Source of the DNA: a bacterium
Lineage (GTDB): Bacteria > Bacteroidota > Bacteroidia > Bacteroidales > Muribaculaceae
Assembly (NCBI GenBank): GCA_004559845.1
Contig: SFWW01000013.1
Span: forward strand, 1-33,593
Direction of reading: 5' to 3'
DNA: 33,593 nucleotides
Below are positions 16,758 through 23,493 of this stretch, one piece after another (positions within the stretch are counted from its first letter, which is position 1; each line of letters begins with the position of its first letter). The notes below the pieces were generated by a model. The model saw nothing but the letters and a program-made list of their open reading frames with translations, was not told the origin of the DNA and did not search any database. Both the position numbers and the translations under genes were made by a program.

Positions 16758-17808
16758 AATTAAAAATTTTTATGATTGAATAATATTCCTTGCCATCCGG
16801 CGAAGTGCCACGCTCCCACTGATAGTGCCCGCTATAGGCGAGTTCGAGGCGCTTGTTCACCTGCTCCAACCCGATGCCCGACCCGCTCTTGTCGTTGTTG
16901 GTTTTGGGGTGGCAGCTATTGCGAATTTCGCACAATATGCAATCGTTTTCGTCGGAAATTTTGATATGGATATAGCTATGCTGTGATGGCGAAATGCCGT
17001 GTTTGAATGCATTTTCAATGAGCGAAATAAAGATGAGGGGTGCTATGCGCGTGGTGCTTTTGTCGTCGATGTTGATGTCGGTTTGGATGCTCACGTGCTG
17101 GTTGACCCTGATTTTCATCAGCTCGATATAGTTTTGGATAAACGCCACCTCTTTTTGCAAAGGCACAAAATCTTGCTGATTATCGTAGAGCAAGTGGCGC
17201 AGCATTTTGCTCAATTCGTGGACGGCACATTGCGCCTTTTCGGGCTGAATGGTGATGAGAGCGTAGATATTATTGAGCGTGTTGAGCAAAAAGTGGGGAT
17301 TGAGCTGCGAGCGCAAATTGGCGAGTTCCGCCTCGCTGCGCGCCCGTTCCGCCTCGCGCCGCTTATTTTCCACGCTCTTTAAATGCTGACTCACCCGGAT
17401 GGCAAGCGATAGCGCAGCAATCAGTCCTAAAATAAGCAACTGGGAGAGCGCCCATGCCGGATGCATGTGCGGACCCGGACCCGGGCCGCGCCGAGGGTGC
17501 ATGGGGAATTGCTGAGAAATCCACGACCACCATCCCATATACATGCCCAATGCCACCACAATCAGCAAAATGTTGAGCCAAATGAAAGTGCTGCGGCGAT
17601 GCTTGAGAAACTCTTTGGGCACCAAATAGAAATAATTGATGTAAAACACCGTCATATAGCAGAACGCAGGACCCAGCGAGCGCAAAGTGTGAAATATGCG
17701 TTCGTCGATAGAATCCGATGGGCGGATAATAGAGGGCACAAACAGCGCAAATGTCCAGCACAAAATGTGGATGGCGAGTGTGCGTTTGTCGATATGTTGC
17801 TTTTCCAC
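16741..17808 (-). CDS. LytS/YehU-like sensor histidine kinase
   Basis: A 355-residue protein if translated from GTG at 17808; TTG at 17814 is an alternative that adds two residues. There are four predicted membrane helices within about 1-138, a coiled segment (SVENKRREAERARSEAELAN) and the His_kinase domain with NPHFLLNTLNN (His172), the N box IENAFKHG (Asn266) and the G box GSGIGL (309-314). This is the PF06580 class that pairs with LytTR regulators. The loop between helices 3 and 4 is rich in Pro, Gly and His (MHPRRGPGPGPHMHP, 103-117). The frame is open well upstream to 18231, but that extension is low-complexity and passes through the promoter, so it is not real. The shorter start is also supported by conservation of this region in the truncated paralogue at 13426. 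Confidence 0.92.
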   Translation of the reverse strand: MEKQHIDKRTLAIHILCWTFALFVPSIIRPSDSIDERIFHTLRSLGPAFCYMTVFYINYFYLVPKEFLKHRRSTFIWLNILLIVVALGMYMGWWSWISQQFPMHPRRGPGPGPHMHPAWALSQLLILGLIAALSLAIRVSQHLKSVENKRREAERARSEAELANLRSQLNPHFLLNTLNNIYALITIQPEKAQCAVHELSKMLRHLLYDNQQDFVPLQKEVAFIQNYIELMKIRVNQHVSIQTDINIDDKSTTRIAPLIFISLIENAFKHGISPSQHSYIHIKISDENDCILCEIRNSCHPKTNNDKSGSGIGLEQVNKRLELAYSGHYQWERGTSPDGKEYYSIIKIFNYDTQM

Positions 17809-17850
17809 TTTCAAAATTGAGGCTGTCTTAATGGTGAGTAAATCGTTCTG

Positions 17851-17858
17851 CAAATATA
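17851..17858 (-). promoter_or_regulatory. -7 box of the kinase-regulator operon
   Basis: TATATTTG on the minus strand lies 37-43 nt before the start codons. The same box and flanks are conserved upstream of the kinase fragment at 13381-13388, which supports it as functional. No clean -33 TTTG was seen at ideal spacing. Confidence 0.65.
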
Positions 17859-18133
17859 AGGCTTTCCTTTTGGATTTGCCTTTTCGCAAATGTAAAAAAA
17901 ACGCTCTATTTTTGCCAAATCCAATCGACAGGCATCCCTTTTTTATAGACCAACCACCGATCAGCGGGATATGATTGGGGGTTGTGGTTTGCGGATGTTT
18001 TGATAGCCGGCGGGATGTGGCGGTGGGGGGGGGTATGAAACACAATGGCATCGGCTTCTCTTCTGCCGATGCCATAATTTTTTTTATTGGTGCGTGGGCA
18101 TGCCCGCACTCATATTTAATGGGAGTGGAGGGA
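17859..18133. other. Gap between the kinase operon and the broken maoC gene
   Basis: This gap contains part of the region conserved with the kinase duplicate (up to about 17955), a run of nine G at 18025-18033 and the strong hairpin at 18045-18085. No gene is supported on either strand. Confidence 0.55.
18045..18085 (+). terminator. Strong hairpin with T8 tail facing plus
   Basis: ATGGCATCGGC (18045-18055) pairs perfectly with GCCGATGCCAT (18065-18075), followed on the plus strand by AA and eight T. No plus-strand gene ends here. On the minus strand it could stop the broken maoC transcript, but the bases after the stem are then only moderately T-rich. Confidence 0.6.
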
Positions 18134-18533
18134 TTACTGATTGAAGTGGTAGAGGAAGGAGGAGATGCCTTGGAGGGCAGGCTTGCGTTGGCCTTCAATT
18201 TCGATTTTGAAATCGATTTCCACTTTGGCAATGCCGCGCAAATTTTGGATATTGTGCAATTTTGCGCTCATTCTCACGCGGCTACCGGTGAATGATTTGT
18301 TGCCAAAGATAGGGCAGCACCGAGAGGGTGAGGTAGCCGTGAGCGATGGTGCTCTTAAATGGGCTTTCCTGCTTAGCGCGCTCCACGTCGACGTGAATCC
18401 ATTGGTGGTCGAGTGTGGCGTCGGCAAATTTATTGATGCGGTCTTGGTCGATTTCGAGCCATTCCGAAATGCCCAGTTCTTTACCCAAATAAGATTCAAA
18501 CTCTTCGTAGGAATTAATCACTAACTTTTCCAT
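18134..18533 (-). pseudogene. MaoC-like dehydratase, broken by an internal deletion and frameshift
   Basis: The N-terminal half (MEKLVINSYEEFESYLGKEL to HGYLTLSVLPYLWQQII, stop at 18282) has the MaoC/R-specific enoyl hydratase motif with Asp and His in DATLDHQWIHVD and the STIAHGYLTLS segment. The C-terminal half (TGSRVRMSAKLHNIQNLRG, VEIDFKIEIEGQRKPA, ending at 18134) lies in another frame. The stretch expected between them, around the usual NYGLNKVRF region, is missing, about 20-28 residues. The two halves overlap in different frames near 18285-18300. Intact relatives are about 150 residues and hydrate 2-enoyl-CoA. The promoter is still near-perfect. A simple sequencing indel would not explain the lost residues. 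Confidence 0.75.
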
Positions 18534-18583
18534 AAACAAAAATATAATCGAATGATTGATTGGTGTTAATAAATTATCGACCA

Positions 18584-18614
18584 CAAAGTTAGGCATTTTT
18601 TGGCAATCGGCAAA
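18584..18614 (-). promoter_or_regulatory. Promoter of the maoC-like pseudogene
   Basis: On the minus strand TTTG (18614-18611), a 19-nt spacer and TAACTTTG (18591-18584) match the Bacteroidetes consensus fully. Confidence 0.7.
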
Positions 18615-18818
18615 ATCAGCACCGGTGGCACAGCGCCCACAATAAAAGTGCGGAGATTGAAAATGATGTGCTCAATAAGTGGGTAGTAAAGGTGGCTTTG
18701 AGGCATTTGCTGCACCGCCTCACGGCAGAATCGGGAGCGGAAGATTGGGGCGAGGACACTGCTATTCCGTTGATGCACAGCGGGTATGGCGGCAAGAAGG
18801 GGAAATGCTTTTTTGGGG
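18615..18818. other. Gap between divergent maoC and capsid-operon promoters
   Basis: About 200 bp with no recognisable gene. Frames are open on both strands, but their predicted peptides show no domain, signal peptide or family pattern. Confidence 0.45.
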
Positions 18819-18850
18819 TTGGGATTCTGCCGCATGCGCCTCTAACTTTG
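18819..18850 (+). promoter_or_regulatory. Host-type promoter of the capsid-like operon
   Basis: TTG (18819-18821), a 21-nt spacer and TAACTTTG (18843-18850) match the Bacteroidetes vegetative promoter. The leader to the first gene would be about 48 nt. It supports the ATG at 18905 over an in-frame codon at 18668. Confidence 0.65.
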
Positions 18851-18904
18851 CATCAGCAATTGAAACAAGCAACTGCAATTATTAACTACAAAAACACATC
18901 AATC

Positions 18905-19186
18905 ATGGACAACAACACACCGGCTACTGCCGAAAGCCCAACCACCCAAGAGCGAGTGGACGCCCTTATCAGCCAAATTCGCACGGGCGAAGTGGGCACC
19001 GATGCCATCCAAATTCTTTCGAATGGCATCAACCACGACGAAGACGTGAAAAATGCCGAAACCGAAGGCTACCTTCGCGGCCGAAATGAAAAAATTGCCG
19101 CCACCACCGGCGTGACCGAGGAGGACGCCGAAGTGAAGCCCGCCACCTTTCCACGCTACCACCGGAGAAGTGTATGGGACCGGTGA
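18905..19186 (+). CDS. Small acidic protein encoded before the capsid-like gene
   Basis: A 93-residue protein, MDNNTPATAESPTTQERVDA onward, acidic and polar with a predicted helix at about 14-60 (ALISQIRTGEVGTDAIQIL, NAETEGYLRGRNEKI) and a short basic-aromatic end (FPRYHRRSVWDR). No family is recognised with confidence. Genes in this position in tailed phages often encode scaffolding, decoration or other head-assembly proteins, and the helical acidic body would suit a scaffold-like partner. It lies 64 nt before the capsid-like gene on the same strand, shares its promoter and has no other neighbours, so the two are likely a unit. It has no signal peptide, unlike the next protein. Confidence 0.65.
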   Translation: MDNNTPATAESPTTQERVDALISQIRTGEVGTDAIQILSNGINHDEDVKNAETEGYLRGRNEKIAATTGVTEEDAEVKPATFPRYHRRSVWDR

Positions 19187-19250
19187 TTTGATTAATCAAC
19201 CCTATTTTCAACCTTTTATTTTTATATTCATCTTTTTAACTACACGCACA

Positions 19251-20651
19251 ATGAAAAACAAACTGATGCAAAAACTCAAATGGATGAAAAGCAATTTCAA
19301 ACTCATCCTTATTATGCTCTTCACCTTTGCCTTGCTACTGATTTCTTGCTCGGAGAGCAACGGACAAACCACCCTCGCCATGGCACTGATTGCCGGTGTG
19401 GCAGGAGGAAAACATGTGGTGGACGGGCCACTCTCCACCGATGTGGCAAGAGAAGGGGCGCCGGAGCTGCTGCTCAACGAAATTGATAGCCAAATCGTGA
19501 AAATTCGTCCGATGGCGACCCCGGTGGACCAACTCTCAAGATGCGCCGGCGCAAAACACACCGGAAGTATGACGGTGGACTACTACAATGTGGACACCAA
19601 ACCCACCTCCACCACCCTCAAAGAAGATGTGCCCGAACCGGTGAACGACGGAGACCCCGACAATATCACCAAGGTAAAAATCAAAACCGAGAACAATGAA
19701 ATATTTGATGTGAGCGACACCATTTTGGTGCAGGGCGTGAGCGGATATGAAGCCGATGGCACCACCCTTTCCATCAACGATTTGGTGCTCTATGTGGTGA
19801 AAAAGGATGCCGACACCGGCGAAATCCAGGTGATGGCGGTGAATGGCAAAAAGGTGGGCAGTGTGCCCAACTGTGTGCCCGGCATCTATTCCGGTACCAC
19901 CCTCATTCGCATGGGTCGCGCTGCCAGCGAACTCGATGTGATGTCGCCCCAATTTGAAGCGCTGCCGCAAAAAGCACGCAACTTCTGCCAAATTTTTAAG
20001 TGCCAAATCGAGCAGAGCACCCTCATGAAAATGGCAAACAAAGAAGTGCCTTGGAATATGAGCGACCAAGAAGAAGCCGCCATCTACGATATGCGTTTGG
20101 GCATGGAAAAATCGTTTTTGTTTGGCGTGAAGCAAAAACTTTGGGACCCCATCAAAAAGGAAAACATTTTGTTCACCGGAGGCATCTGGTATCAAGCCGG
20201 CAAGGATTTCAACTACAACCCCGACAACTTCAACCAAAGCGAGGTGGTGGATATGATGCGAGAAGCATTCACCGGCAATGCCGGCAGCAAACGCAAAATC
20301 CTCATCGGCGGAAGCGGACTGATTGGCCGACTCAACAAACTGGAATACTCCAAAGTGCTCACTGCCGGCGACAATGTGGTGAAGTGGGGCATCGATTTCA
20401 GCGAAATTCGCTCAAAATTCGGCACGCTCTATGTGCTGCTCAGCGAGGTGTTTGATGAGGTGGGAATGCCCGACAATGGAATGGTGATTGACCCGGAATA
20501 CCTCCAGAAATACAGCCACATTCCCTTCAGCACCGAAGCGCTCAACCTCAAAGCCAGCGGCGTGCGCAATGTGGATGCCCTCGTGCTCACCGAAGCCAGT
20601 TGCTTGGTGCTCCGCTATCCGAAAGCCCACATGCGCATCTCTATGCAATAA
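19251..20651 (+). CDS. Phage major-capsid-like protein (SU10/DUF5309 type) with a lipoprotein signal peptide
   Basis: A 466-residue protein. Residues 1-33 form a clear lipoprotein signal: a basic start (MKNKLMQKLKWMKSNFK), a hydrophobic core (LILIMLFTFALLL) and lipobox LISC with Cys33. After this the protein reads like a DUF5309/SU10-type major capsid protein: PELLLNEIDSQIVKIRPMAT, NFCQIFKCQIEQSTL, GMEKSFLFGVKQKL, ILFTGGIWYQAG, KILIGGSGLIGRLNKLEY, FGTLYVLLSEVFDEVG and the family-like end ALVLTEASCLVLRYPKAHMR. An internal ATG at 19380 (MALIAGVAGGKHVVDGPL) would give a capsid without the signal. No terminase, portal, tail, integrase or lysis gene was recognised in the window. It could be a domesticated capsid displayed at the membrane, or a dead prophage remnant. 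The frame is intact and followed by a terminator. Confidence 0.75.
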   Translation: MKNKLMQKLKWMKSNFKLILIMLFTFALLLISCSESNGQTTLAMALIAGVAGGKHVVDGPLSTDVAREGAPELLLNEIDSQIVKIRPMATPVDQLSRCAGAKHTGSMTVDYYNVDTKPTSTTLKEDVPEPVNDGDPDNITKVKIKTENNEIFDVSDTILVQGVSGYEADGTTLSINDLVLYVVKKDADTGEIQVMAVNGKKVGSVPNCVPGIYSGTTLIRMGRAASELDVMSPQFEALPQKARNFCQIFKCQIEQSTLMKMANKEVPWNMSDQEEAAIYDMRLGMEKSFLFGVKQKLWDPIKKENILFTGGIWYQAGKDFNYNPDNFNQSEVVDMMREAFTGNAGSKRKILIGGSGLIGRLNKLEYSKVLTAGDNVVKWGIDFSEIRSKFGTLYVLLSEVFDEVGMPDNGMVIDPEYLQKYSHIPFSTEALNLKASGVRNVDALVLTEASCLVLRYPKAHMRISMQ

Positions 20652-20732
20652 TCCCTCTTAACATGAAAAACACACTACATAACAGCCTGTAATCATCTCT
20701 CTTTTTGATTTACTTGTTCTTCATTTGGAAAG

Positions 20733-20762
20733 CAGCCCGGAAGTTGTGAAACCTCCGGGCTG
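20733..20762. terminator. Shared terminator between convergent genes
   Basis: CAGCCCGGA (20733-20741) pairs perfectly with TCCGGGCTG (20754-20762). It sits between the capsid-like gene (plus) and the RluA gene (minus) and could serve both, but neither flank has a long T run. Confidence 0.65.
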
Positions 20763-20774
20763 TGCTATTGTGGT

Positions 20775-21698
20775 TTAGAGTTTGAGCAGCGCCTGGAAAT
20801 TGTCGGGGATGGGCGATTCGAAGGTGAGGGTGTCGCCGGTGATGGGATGATTAAACACCAAGCGGGTGGCGTGAAGTGCCAAGCGGTGGATGCCGTTGGC
20901 GCGTCCGCCATATTTACGGTCGCCGCTGATGGGGTGTCCCAAATCCTTCATGTGCACTCGCAGTTGATTTTTATGCCCATAGCGCATAGAGAGCTGCACC
21001 CGGGAGAAGCGCGCAGTGCGCTGCAGCACCTTGTAGCGTGTGGTGGCAAGCTCGCCGCCCTCGTCGGGGTCGGAAGAAGAGCACACCTCATAATTGTCGG
21101 CATCACGCAAATAATTTTGCACCATGCCTTGATCTTGCTCCACATTCCCCTCCACCACGGCTTCGTATTTGCGTTCCTTCACGATGGTCGCCCATTCGGT
21201 GAGGAATTTTTCTCTTGCCTTAGCCGTGCGAGCCACAATCATCAGCCCCGAAGTGTCGCGGTCGAGTCGGTGCACCATATACACACGGGCATGCTCGCTA
21301 CGCAGTTTCACATATTTGCGCAGCACATTATACACGGTTTCGTCTTTGATATTATTGCCTGCGGCTGTAGACAGCACGCCATAGCCTTTATCCACCACCA
21401 TCATATCGGCATCTTCATACACCAATTTGATGCGAGGATGAGAAAACACATGGAAAGAGCCGTCGAAGTTCACCCACAGTTCGTCGCCAGCCTTCACCGG
21501 CTGGTTGAATTGCGAAGTGGGGCTGCCATTGATGGCAAATTGATGATGCTTCAGCATCGACTTCAATTTGGTGGGCTTATGATCGGGAAGCACCGCAGCA
21601 GCCGCTTCGAGCAGCGGTGCATCGGCTTTTACTTTAAATTTTTGCACATTGTCGGCGTGGCGGGAGCGCCCGGGGCGGTGGTTGGAGGGTTGTCGCAT
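20775..21698 (-). CDS. RluA-family RNA pseudouridine synthase
   Basis: A 307-residue protein. An S4-like RNA-binding region at about 30-85 (KLKSMLKHHQFAINGSP, VKAGDELWV) is followed by the RluA catalytic domain with VHRLDRDTSGLMIVAR, where the Asp of HRLDRDTSG is the catalytic nucleophile. KNQLRVHMKDLGHPISGDRK is the second family signature. The enzyme isomerises specific uridines in rRNA or tRNA. The N-terminal extension is basic (RQPSNHRPGRSRH). Which RNA it modifies cannot be read from sequence; RluD or RluC-like roles are possible. It is monocistronic and converges with the capsid-like gene. Confidence 0.92.
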   Translation of the reverse strand: MRQPSNHRPGRSRHADNVQKFKVKADAPLLEAAAAVLPDHKPTKLKSMLKHHQFAINGSPTSQFNQPVKAGDELWVNFDGSFHVFSHPRIKLVYEDADMMVVDKGYGVLSTAAGNNIKDETVYNVLRKYVKLRSEHARVYMVHRLDRDTSGLMIVARTAKAREKFLTEWATIVKERKYEAVVEGNVEQDQGMVQNYLRDADNYEVCSSSDPDEGGELATTRYKVLQRTARFSRVQLSMRYGHKNQLRVHMKDLGHPISGDRKYGGRANGIHRLALHATRLVFNHPITGDTLTFESPIPDNFQALLKL

Positions 21699-21724
21699 AA
21701 TGTTATGATTTGCTAAATAATGTG

Positions 21725-21732
21725 CAAAGTTA
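21725..21732 (-). promoter_or_regulatory. -7 box of the pseudouridine synthase gene
   Basis: TAACTTTG on the minus strand, 26 nt before the start codon. A weak TTTA lies at the -33 position. Confidence 0.5.
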
Positions 21733-21784
21733 GTGATAATTCGGAAAAATCACGTAAATTCGCCTCCACCAAAAGTCAATAATA

Positions 21785-22285
21785 ATGAAAAAGCTATTCT
21801 TTTTACTTGCGCTTGCTTTGGTGCTCTGCGCTTGTGGCACCACATTTCAATCGGCAGAAGAAAAAGCTGCCTACCAAGCAAAAATAGCGCAACAAATTGC
21901 CGACAAACTCGATAACCGGCGGTTCTCCATCGACGTAAACTATATGCGGCCGCGCGGTAGCATGCAACCCCGCAGTGTGGATGGCTACTCGCTGGCGCTG
22001 AAGGGCGACACCGTGATTTCCTATCTGCCCTACTTCGGGCGCGTGAGCAGTGGCATTTACGGCTACGGCGGCGATTCCGGGCTCAATTTCACCGGCAAGG
22101 TGGAAAACTACACCGTTACCTATCCCAAATCCGGATTGATGCGCGTCACCTTTGTGACCCGCAGCCGTGAAGACCGCTACCACTATCAAGTGGAAGTCAC
22201 CACCGGCGGCTCAGCAGCCATCACCGTAATCGGCGACGACCACCAATCCATCGACTTTGAAGGCAACCTCCACATCAACTACTAA
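21785..22285 (+). CDS. DUF4251-family lipoprotein
   Basis: A 166-residue lipoprotein with MKKLFFLLALALVLCAC as signal and lipobox (Cys17). The mature part fits DUF4251: SLALKGDTVISYLPYFGRV, a glycine-rich SSGIYGYGGDSGLNF, then repeated beta-strands (VTYPKSGLMRVTFVTRSRED, YHYQVEVTTGGSAAI). The family is common in Bacteroidales and has no established function; structures suggest a small lipocalin or beta-sandwich-like fold attached to a membrane, which I recall only loosely. It is transcribed away from the RluA gene, with start codons 86 nt apart. A one-mismatch promoter box TAAATTCG (21753-21760) precedes it. Confidence 0.85.
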   Translation: MKKLFFLLALALVLCACGTTFQSAEEKAAYQAKIAQQIADKLDNRRFSIDVNYMRPRGSMQPRSVDGYSLALKGDTVISYLPYFGRVSSGIYGYGGDSGLNFTGKVENYTVTYPKSGLMRVTFVTRSREDRYHYQVEVTTGGSAAITVIGDDHQSIDFEGNLHINY

Positions 22286-22395
22286 CCCGCGCGCACGGCG
22301 GCGGGGGTGTGTGAGAGGACCAATCGTAGTAGTTTGAAAAGAAAGTGGCGGCAATGCGCGCGCGAAAAAGATTTCTTTATGTGGAAAATTATCAC

Positions 22396-22403
22396 TACCT
22401 TTG
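22396..22403 (+). promoter_or_regulatory. -7 box upstream of namZ
   Basis: TACCTTTG matches TAnnTTTG. The leader to the chosen start codon (22453) would be about 44 nt. No clean -33 TTTG is present; a T-rich stretch lies at about the right place. Confidence 0.5.
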
Positions 22404-22452
22404 TGGATGAGTGAGAAATTATTTCCTTCTATTCATCATTATTATTGTACAT

Positions 22453-23446
22453 ATGACACAATTATCAAAAGTCGCTATCCTTATGCTTGCCATCTTCTTC
22501 TCGGTGGCAGCAAGCGCTAATCCCCAAAAATCTAACGTAAAAAACGCTACTTCAAGTGCACAAGTGGTGCTCGGCGCCGACCGAGTGGACCAATACGTGC
22601 CATTGCTCAAGGGAAAACGCATCGGCTTGCTGAGCAACCAAACCGGTATCACTTCCAAGGGGCAACATGTGCTCGACGTGATGCTCGAAAACGGACTCAA
22701 TGTGACGGTGATTTTCTCGCCGGAACACGGATTCAGAGGCAAAGCCGATGCCGGCGAACACGTGAGCAGTAGTGTGGATGAAAAAACCGGTATCCCCATC
22801 GCTTCGCTCTACGATGGCAAATCTAACCGCCCAAGCAAGGAAAGCATGGACAAATTCGACGTGCTGGTGACCGACCTGCAAGACGTGGGTTTGCGTTACT
22901 ACACCTATTATATCACTATGGCAAACCTGATGGAGGCTTGCATCGAGCACAACAAGGAATTTGTGGTGTTCGACCGTCCAAACCCCAACGGCATGTATGT
23001 AGATAAATTGCGCTGATGGCTAACGGTGAAGGTTGGTTGAAAGATGGCAAACAGGTGAAACTCACCGTGATTCCTTGCCTCAACTACACTCACCAAACTC
23101 GCTACGAACTGCCTATCGCTCCATCGCCCAACCTCCCCAACATGCTGAGCATCTACCTCTACCCTTCAATTTGCTATTTTGAAGGCACCACAGTGAGTTT
23201 GGGTCGTGGCACCGACCAGCCATTCCAATGCTACGGTCACCCCGACAACAAGACAAACTGTGCCACGGCGTGGATTTGCGTGGGCTGAAATACGAGGATG
23301 TGATTGCTCGCGGCATCGACCTCACCTATGTGGTTGACGCTTACCAAGACCTTCGCAGCCAAGGCAAGCAATTCTATCTGAAGACCGGCAAAGACGTGGA
23401 AAAATTCAAAGCACAGCGCAAGCCCTATCTCCTCTACGCAGAATAA
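22453..23446 (+). pseudogene. namZ: NamZ-type exo-N-acetylmuramidase (DUF1343), broken by three internal deletions
   Basis: A signal peptide (MTQLSKVAILMLAIFFSVAA) and the family N-terminus (GKRIGLLSNQTGI, FSPEHGFRGKADAGEHV, DLQDVGLRYYTYY, VVFDRPNPNGMYVD) are intact, but the frame ends at 23016. The gene resumes in a second frame (IALMANGEGW, PCLNYTHQTRYELPIAPSPN, GRGTDQPFQCYGHP) and a third (DKLCHGVDLRGLKYEDVIAR), ending DVEKFKAQRKPYLLYAE. Compared with the usual roughly 400-residue protein, segments are missing after YVD, after YGHP and before KDVEKF, about 20-30 residues each. Two of the losses shift the frame. Intact NamZ removes terminal N-acetylmuramic acid from peptidoglycan chains. 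An SSS symporter follows 47 nt downstream, a pairing that fits amino-sugar salvage. Confidence 0.85.
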
Positions 23447-23493
23447 TTAAGCATCTATTTATCAACCCCCTATACAAACAATCTTTTCATCAC

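Noticed and set aside
17809..18231. N-terminal extension of the sensor kinase frame
   Set aside because: The extension is low-complexity, runs through the promoter and a hairpin, and is not part of the kinase family. The duplicate copy supports the start near 17808-17814.
18668..18904. In-frame upstream extension of the small gene before the capsid-like gene
   Set aside because: The promoter at 18819-18850 lies within it, and the extension shows no conserved-looking features.
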